This document shows, piece by piece, positions 58,026-64,000 of a stretch of 64,000 nt of DNA. Source of the stretch: Planctomyces sp. (GTDB lineage: Bacteria; Planctomycetota; Planctomycetia; Planctomycetales; Planctomycetaceae). Position 1 is the first letter of the stretch; each line of letters begins with the position of its first letter. The stretch spans positions 62,001-126,000 of the forward strand of contig JAHBXW010000007.1 of NCBI GenBank assembly GCA_019636235.1. The letters are read 5' to 3'. The position numbers and the translations under genes were made by a program. Under the pieces are notes generated by a model, which was not told where the DNA came from, did no database searches, and worked only from the letters and a program-made list of their open reading frames with translations.

Positions 58026-58807
58026 TTTGTCGTTGTTCGCCCCGTCGCGATCGCCGCGACCTGCGTTTCGGCGGCCTCGATCGCGCTGCGGGCCTCTGCC
58101 ACTCTTCGGGAAGCCGCCTGCACGGAGGGCTGTTCGTCGACGCGGCTGCGAATGTCCCGCCGCAGTTGCGAGACCCGCCCGCTCGCGGCGTTCAGAGTCT
58201 GTCGCGCGACGCGCACCGTGGCGTCGGCCTCGAGCGCCTTCCGTTCCAGCTCGGCGACGATCGCGGCGGTCCGCTGCGCCTCGGACACGTCCGCTCCCCT
58301 GTCGTCGGGAGTTCGCGAGTCGGATGGCTCCCGCAGCCGCGCGGCGGCCGCGTCGGCGCGGCCCTGGGCTTCGATGTGCTCCGGGCTTTCTCGAAGCTGG
58401 GCGAGGATTGGCTGCGAGACTTCATCGTACAGGCCGCGGATTCGCTGCTGATCCGCGAGCGCCTGATCCATCTTCAACGATTTCTGGAGACGCGCCGTTT
58501 CGCGTTCGATGGCGGCCTGCCTGGCTTTCGCGGCCGCGCGGAGCTCCGCTTTCGCCGACTCGACGGCCGCCTGCGCCTCCGCCAGTTCAACCTGCCGCTC
58601 CTGGAGGTCCTCAGCGGCCTTCTCGAACTGCTTGCGCTGCTGGTTGACGCGCGTCTGGTCCTGGCGAATCGCCTTGCGGACGGCGTTTCGCATGGCGCTG
58701 CGGACGCCGGGCGGCGCGGCCTCAAGCGCCGCCCCCGCTCCGACCCACGCCGCGCCCGCCAGCATCACGGCCGAAAGCGCCAGCGCTGTTGTCCTCTGCT
58801 CCGACAT
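58013..58807 (-). CDS. Exported coiled-coil protein
   Basis: A 264-residue protein. An N-terminal hydrophobic segment (ALALSAVMLAGAAWVGAGAALEAAP) acts as signal or anchor. The remainder is almost entirely charged helix with heptad character (RVNQQRKQFEKAAEDLQERQVELAEAQAAVESAKAEL and similar), ending SAIEAAETQVAAIATGRTT. No enzyme motif. Probably a structural or adaptor protein in the periplasm. Start at 58807 chosen over an ATG at 58855 because it sits just before the signal. Confidence 0.65.
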   Translation of the reverse strand: MSEQRTTALALSAVMLAGAAWVGAGAALEAAPPGVRSAMRNAVRKAIRQDQTRVNQQRKQFEKAAEDLQERQVELAEAQAAVESAKAELRAAAKARQAAIERETARLQKSLKMDQALADQQRIRGLYDEVSQPILAQLRESPEHIEAQGRADAAAARLREPSDSRTPDDRGADVSEAQRTAAIVAELERKALEADATVRVARQTLNAASGRVSQLRRDIRSRVDEQPSVQAASRRVAEARSAIEAAETQVAAIATGRTTTNASK

Positions 58808-58959
58808 CGTGGCCCCCCATCGACGTTTCCCCTGTATTGAACCAGCCGCGGCCATGCACCGCCACTCCAGAACGCTTTCAGACGCCGCTTCCCGGCTGCA
58901 TAATCACAGGCCGGTTTCGGCCCCGCCGCGTTCCACCACCCTCAGCCCATCGCACCAGC

Positions 58960-59808
58960 ATGTCCAAGTGGCCCATCGGAGTCTTCACGTCCATCGACGC
59001 CGGTCTGGGAGTGCATCTCGACGTCGTCGAGGAACTCGGCATTCCCACGGTGCAGGTGCATGCTCCGCATGAGAAGACCCGCACGCCCGAGGCGGCCCGC
59101 GCGTTTATCGACCGCTGCCGCAAGGCGGGCGTCACCGTCACCTGCGTGTTCGGCGGCTTCGAAGGGGAAAGCTACGCGGACATCGAGACGACGGCTCGCA
59201 CCGTCGGGCTGGTCCCCGAAGCGACCCGCGCGGAACGCATTCGCGAAATGAAGGAGATCTCCGATTTCGCGAAGCTGCTCGGCTGCGACACGGTTGGCCT
59301 GCACATCGGCTTCGTCCCCGCCGACCGGACCAGCGCAGCCTACAAGAGCCTGATCGACGCGACCCGCGACCTGCTGGACCACGTCGCGAAGAATGGTCAG
59401 CGGCTGCACCTCGAGACGGGTCAGGAAACGGCCGACCACTTGCTGGAGTTCATCCACGATGTCGACCGTCAGAATCTGGCGATCAATTTCGATCCGGCCA
59501 ACATGATCCTGTACGGCACGGGCAACCCCATCGAAGCGCTGATGAAAGTGGGACGCCACGTGAAGAGCGTCCACTGCAAGGATGCGAAGTGGGCCCCCGA
59601 GCGGCAGCGCGGCGAGTCCTGGGGGACGGAGGTCGCGCTGGGCGACGGGGATGTGAACATTGAGCTGTATCTGCGCGTGCTGAAGTCATTCGGTTATGAA
59701 GGTCCGCTGACGATCGAGCGCGAGATCGCGCACGACCGCGCGCGTCAGAAGGCGGACATCGGCCAGGCCGTGGCGCTGCTGGAGAATCTGAAGCGGACGA
59801 TCGGTTGA
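58960..59808 (+). CDS. Sugar phosphate isomerase/epimerase family protein
   Basis: A 282-residue xylose-isomerase-like TIM barrel: MSKWPIGVFTSIDAGLGVHLDVVEELGIPTVQVHAPH, CDTVGLHIGFVPAD, GQRLHLETGQETADHLLEFI, NLAINFDPANMILYGTGNPIEAL, VKSVHCKDAKW, IEREI. Predicted metal ligands are the Glu of HLETGQ, Asp of NFDPAN, His of SVHCKD and Glu of IEREI. Substrate unknown. Its stop codon directly abuts the last codon of the convergent small ORF of the packaging cassette. Confidence 0.88.
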   Translation: MSKWPIGVFTSIDAGLGVHLDVVEELGIPTVQVHAPHEKTRTPEAARAFIDRCRKAGVTVTCVFGGFEGESYADIETTARTVGLVPEATRAERIREMKEISDFAKLLGCDTVGLHIGFVPADRTSAAYKSLIDATRDLLDHVAKNGQRLHLETGQETADHLLEFIHDVDRQNLAINFDPANMILYGTGNPIEALMKVGRHVKSVHCKDAKWAPERQRGESWGTEVALGDGDVNIELYLRVLKSFGYEGPLTIEREIAHDRARQKADIGQAVALLENLKRTIG

Positions 59809-59946
59809 TCACGCGGCGAATTGCTCAATGGTCATCGCGGAATGGTGAATTGCCATCGATTGCCCCGGCCCCAACCCGATGGCCTGCCGCCCGTCCGGCC
59901 CCCGCCACACGTCACTGAAGTCGATGCCGGCCGACCGACTCGCCAT
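59809..59946 (-). CDS. 45-residue ORF coupled to the large terminase gene
   Basis: Starts within the large-terminase stop codon (TGATG overlap) and encodes 45 residues: MASRSAGIDFSDVWRGPDGR, then QAIGLGPGQSMAIHHSAMTI and EQFAA. No known domain. Coupling suggests translation, but it could be the truncated start of a gene that once continued the phage operon (a portal gene is normally next). It ends exactly against the chromosomal isomerase gene. Confidence 0.4.
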   Translation of the reverse strand: MASRSAGIDFSDVWRGPDGRQAIGLGPGQSMAIHHSAMTIEQFAA

Positions 59947-61463
59947 CACCCGCCCCAGCCGGCCCACGCATCCGCCGGGGGCGTGATCTCAAACCGCGGC
60001 GCGTCCCCGTCCGACTTCAACAGCTCCAGACAGGCGACGCCCAGCGCGAACGACCGGTCGTCGTGATGCCGGCCATCGCCGCGATTCAAGAACCGGAAGC
60101 GGCCCGCCTGCTCCCGCACAATCAGACTCGCCAGTTCCGCTTCCAGGTCGTCCGGCGGCACGCGCCCCTCCTCGCCGGGTATCGTCCCGCACCCTGGCGG
60201 CCAGCGGACGCGGCGCGACAGAATCAGTTGCCGCAGCACGGACGCCAGTTCGCAGTTTCCCCGACCGGCCGAGAACGCAAACCGCTGGACGTCATGCTGA
60301 CCGCCCAGCCGCTGGGCCGTTCCAGCGAGCTGATACTCGTCAATGACGAACCGGATGCCGGGGAACCTGGCGGCCATGTCGCGCATCCAGTCCTCGACCC
60401 ACTGCACGGGCGTCGCACGGTCGGGCGCCGGACGGACCACATCCATCCGGTCGACAATCACGACGCCCTGCTCCAGGCGACAAACGCAGCCCACCGTCAG
60501 GTCGCGCTTCTCCGCGTAGTCGATCGCCGCCACGGGCCGCTGTCCGGCCGCCCCGGATTCGCGGACAGCCAGTTGCGGATCGCAGCAGGCCCGGGCCTCG
60601 TCAAGCGTCACGAACTCGCCGTCGGAATGCTGCCACTCGTTCAGCCACAGTCGCGCGAACACGCCGGGCGGCAGCAGTCGCCGCTGTTCGTCAAGCGCCT
60701 CCGCGGTGATCCACGGCGCCTGGGGGCCGGACAGCGACGAGAAGTGCCAGGCCGGATCCGTTCGCGCCGCCTCCCGGACGTCCCACTGCCAGCCCCGCCC
60801 CGTGCCCGCGTTGCTCAGCACCAGCAGCACGCACTCCGGCCGCTTCGCCGCGGACGACAGCAGCGATTCCCACAGTCCGGACGTCCGCCAGTGACACAGT
60901 TCGTCGCAGACGACAAAGTCCGGCAGTTCCCCCCACGAGCTGCGAACATCGGAGGAAATGACCTTGAGCTGGCTGCCGGTGCCGCGATGCCGCACCTGCT
61001 GGTCGAGGATTTCGAGGTCCTCGAGCAGCGGCGCGCTGGCGACGACGATTCGTTCGATGGCCTGCTTCAGGAATCCTGCCTGATCGCGATCGGCGGCCGC
61101 GGCCAGGCCGTGCACCGAATGCCGCGCGGCGAGCAGAACCCAGGCCAGTTGCAGCGCCGTGTCGGTCGTCTTGGAATGCCCGCGCGGCCGCTCGAAATAG
61201 GCGCGGCGGATGAGAGGAACGACCGCGTTCGGAGACGCCCGGCCGGCCAGTGCCCTCCATGCCGGGTCCAGCACGGCGAAGTCCCGCCGCTGCCAGGGCT
61301 GCAGCCGGTCGGCCGCCGGACGACCTTGCCGAGGCTCCAGCAACACGCCCTGCCGGAACATGTCCGGGCTGTCCAGCAGCCGCAGTCGGGCCTCGGGAAG
61401 CCGCCGCCGGATGCGGGCCAGCAGTTCCTCGCGAACGGACGAGAGTTCACGCCCGATGCGCAT
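59946..61463 (-). CDS. terL: Phage terminase large subunit (TerL-like)
   Basis: A 505-residue packaging ATPase-nuclease. The ATPase part shows a Walker A variant RPRGHSKTT (92-100), Walker B FVVCDELCHW (183-192, catalytic Glu188) and a coupling-like SNAGTG. The RNase H-like nuclease follows with AIDYAEKRDLTVGCVC, IRFVIDEYQ and a late Asp in DDRSFALGVACLELL. All expected segments are present, so it looks intact. It overlaps the small terminase gene by 17 bp. No portal, protease or capsid genes follow; the next gene is chromosomal. Confidence 0.85.
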   Translation of the reverse strand: MRIGRELSSVREELLARIRRRLPEARLRLLDSPDMFRQGVLLEPRQGRPAADRLQPWQRRDFAVLDPAWRALAGRASPNAVVPLIRRAYFERPRGHSKTTDTALQLAWVLLAARHSVHGLAAAADRDQAGFLKQAIERIVVASAPLLEDLEILDQQVRHRGTGSQLKVISSDVRSSWGELPDFVVCDELCHWRTSGLWESLLSSAAKRPECVLLVLSNAGTGRGWQWDVREAARTDPAWHFSSLSGPQAPWITAEALDEQRRLLPPGVFARLWLNEWQHSDGEFVTLDEARACCDPQLAVRESGAAGQRPVAAIDYAEKRDLTVGCVCRLEQGVVIVDRMDVVRPAPDRATPVQWVEDWMRDMAARFPGIRFVIDEYQLAGTAQRLGGQHDVQRFAFSAGRGNCELASVLRQLILSRRVRWPPGCGTIPGEEGRVPPDDLEAELASLIVREQAGRFRFLNRGDGRHHDDRSFALGVACLELLKSDGDAPRFEITPPADAWAGWGG

Positions 61464-61906
61464 CGACCGACGCCGTCAACTGCTCGGCCTCCGTCTTCAG
61501 AACCGAGAGCCGCTCGAACAGCGACAGCAACTCGGCGTCGGAGAGATTCTCCAGGTCGTCGCCCGCAGGGCCTGTATCAGCCGCCGCTTCCGGCGCCGCC
61601 TGTTCGAGTCTTATGAACAGCGTCTGTGCGCTCACGTTCCCCTCCATGGCCGAGCGGTACAGCGCCGCCCGGACGTTCTCGTACTGGGTGCGACGGACAT
61701 CCTCCGTCCGCCGACGAAACTCCGAATCCGCCGCCAGCGTCCTGCTCACCTGCTCCAGCTCAAGTCCCAGCTTCTGGCAGACCGCCGCCGGCGAGCCCCC
61801 CAGAGCAGCGAGCTTCAGGAACGCGTTCTGCTGCCTCCGTGTCAGCGGGCCGGGCGGATCCGCCACGGCCTCTGCGCCCGTTCCTGACGACCACGGGTCG
61901 ATCGAG

Positions 61907-63273
<1,367 letters not shown>

Positions 63274-63375
63274 GTTCCCTCCGCCGCAGTGGTCCCTCAC
63301 TGGACCCGGCGGAGTTGCGCACCGCGCTGCGCGAGCCTCGCGGAACAAAGCGCGCCTGCCCCTGGCGAACGCCCC

Positions 63376-63876
63376 TTACGGGTCCGTCCGCGTCTGCAGA
63401 AACAACGCCTTCTTCTCGCCCGGCAGCGTGAAATCGAACCCGCAGGAACGGAAGAACTCCTCGGATGACGTCACCACCATCACCTCGAACACGCGGCGGT
63501 CGGTCGCGAAGTCGACGCAGGCCCGCACCAGCCGTTTGCCCACGCCCTGCCCCTGGTAGCCGTCCGCGACGCACAGGCTGCGCACTTCGGCCATCTTGCG
63601 CGAGTAAATCTCCAGCGCCGCGAAACCGATGATCCGCCCGTCATGCTCGGCCACGAACCCCGTCGGCACCAGGTTCTGCAACTCGTCCCAGGTCCGCGGC
63701 AGCAGCTTGCCCCCTTCCACGAAGGGTTCGATCAGATCCTCGATCCCGTCCAGGTCATCGAATCGCGCCGGCCGAATGCTGATGTCCAGCGCCTCGCCTT
63801 CGCCCGTCGACATCGCCACCGCTCCAGAAATCACGTCGGACCGCAACGGCAGTTCGAACGCAGCCAGATTCGCCAT
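63376..63876 (-). CDS. GNAT N-acetyltransferase, ArgA-like
   Basis: A 166-residue GNAT resembling the short amino-acid N-acetyltransferases (N-acetylglutamate synthase type): SIRPARFDDLDGIEDLIEPFVEGGKLLPRTWDEL, FVAEHDGRIIGFAALEIYSRKMAEVRSLCVADGYQGQGVGKRLV (acetyl-CoA loop QGQGVGK) and a KLLPR segment typical of ArgA. It would acetylate glutamate at the start of arginine synthesis. An ATG at 63813 is an alternative start. It precedes the ABC/GNAT and terminase genes on the same strand after a 100-bp gap; it is probably chromosomal rather than phage-derived. Confidence 0.8.
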   Translation of the reverse strand: MANLAAFELPLRSDVISGAVAMSTGEGEALDISIRPARFDDLDGIEDLIEPFVEGGKLLPRTWDELQNLVPTGFVAEHDGRIIGFAALEIYSRKMAEVRSLCVADGYQGQGVGKRLVRACVDFATDRRVFEVMVVTSSEEFFRSCGFDFTLPGEKKALFLQTRTDP

Positions 63877-63923
63877 TCCAATTCGCCTTCAGTGTGAGCC
63901 CGCGGGGGAGCAGCATTCAAAGG

Positions 63924-63964
63924 AAAAAGCCCGCGGGAGGGGCGTTCTCGCCATTCCCGCGGAC
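63924..63964 (-). terminator. Rho-independent terminator on the minus strand
   Basis: Arms GTCCGCGGGA and TCCCGCGGGC (one mismatch) form a 10-bp GC stem, followed on the minus strand by TTTTTCC. It should end a minus-strand gene located beyond position 64000. The last 36 bases of the window hold nothing recognisable. Confidence 0.7.
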
Positions 63965-64000
63965 TGCGTCAACATCGACCCGGCGGCCGGGCGTTCAATC

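Overview
This 64 kb window is GC-rich chromosomal DNA (roughly two-thirds G+C by eye) that reads as Planctomycetota. The signs are a Tat-signal Gfo/Idh/MocA oxidoreductase, a PQQ-type beta-propeller, several sugar phosphate isomerase/epimerases, a squalene-cyclase-fold exported protein, a secreted M16 peptidase, a conserved small lipoprotein and many exported proteins of unknown function. Most genes are monocistronic or in short 2-3 gene operons. Long antisense reading frames are common because of the base composition, and I have left them out.

Left end (1-3512): the right-hand end of an integrated element. It carries a virion-like glutamine/proline-rich protein gene, an unknown gene, two clusters of short perfect palindromes, and an integrase C-terminal tail that runs in frame out of a 20-bp tRNA 3'-end fragment (3493-3512). 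The probable native tRNA terminator follows. This looks like an attR site; the intact tRNA and the rest of the integrase should lie beyond the left edge of the window.

3.6-20 kb: RibD/DHFR-like reductase, DinB-like protein, FAD/Rieske oxidoreductase, rhamnulokinase, polyphosphate kinase, a membrane protein, a YceI lipoprotein, an asparagine-synthase-like enzyme without glutaminase, and a probable hemicellulose operon (marR - tandem esterase - GH10 xylanase) with a palindromic candidate operator just upstream of marR. A tRNA-Arg(TCG) follows.

20-31 kb: an FHA-CpaF ATPase, then the most striking locus of the window: a precursor with six TTxALGEE repeats behind a twin-arginine-like leader (22686-23201), divergent from an MvdC/MvdD-like ATP-grasp ligase (23272-24174). 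The repeats fit the TTxxxxEE core of plesiocin-type graspetides (omega-ester RiPPs). An RND/MMPL exporter, a CDF metal efflux protein, an aldo/keto reductase and a ketoacyl-synthase homologue lacking its catalytic Cys come next.

31-59.8 kb: mainly housekeeping and exported proteins: CoA-disulfide reductase-rhodanese, HflX, tRNA-Arg(ACG) beside an IS5-type transposase remnant, a cupin/BioF2 pair, an enolase-superfamily enzyme, an NtrC-type regulator, a MoxR-like ATPase, an M16 peptidase, a histone-deacetylase-fold hydrolase, prs-tsaC, and others.

Right end (59.8-63.9 kb, minus strand): a small phage-packaging-like cassette: an ArgA-like GNAT, an ABC ATPase whose frame runs into a GNAT domain through an A9 slippery run (a COG2401-like fusion apparently split by a -1 frameshift), a small and a large terminase, and a 45-aa ORF. 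No portal or capsid gene is present.
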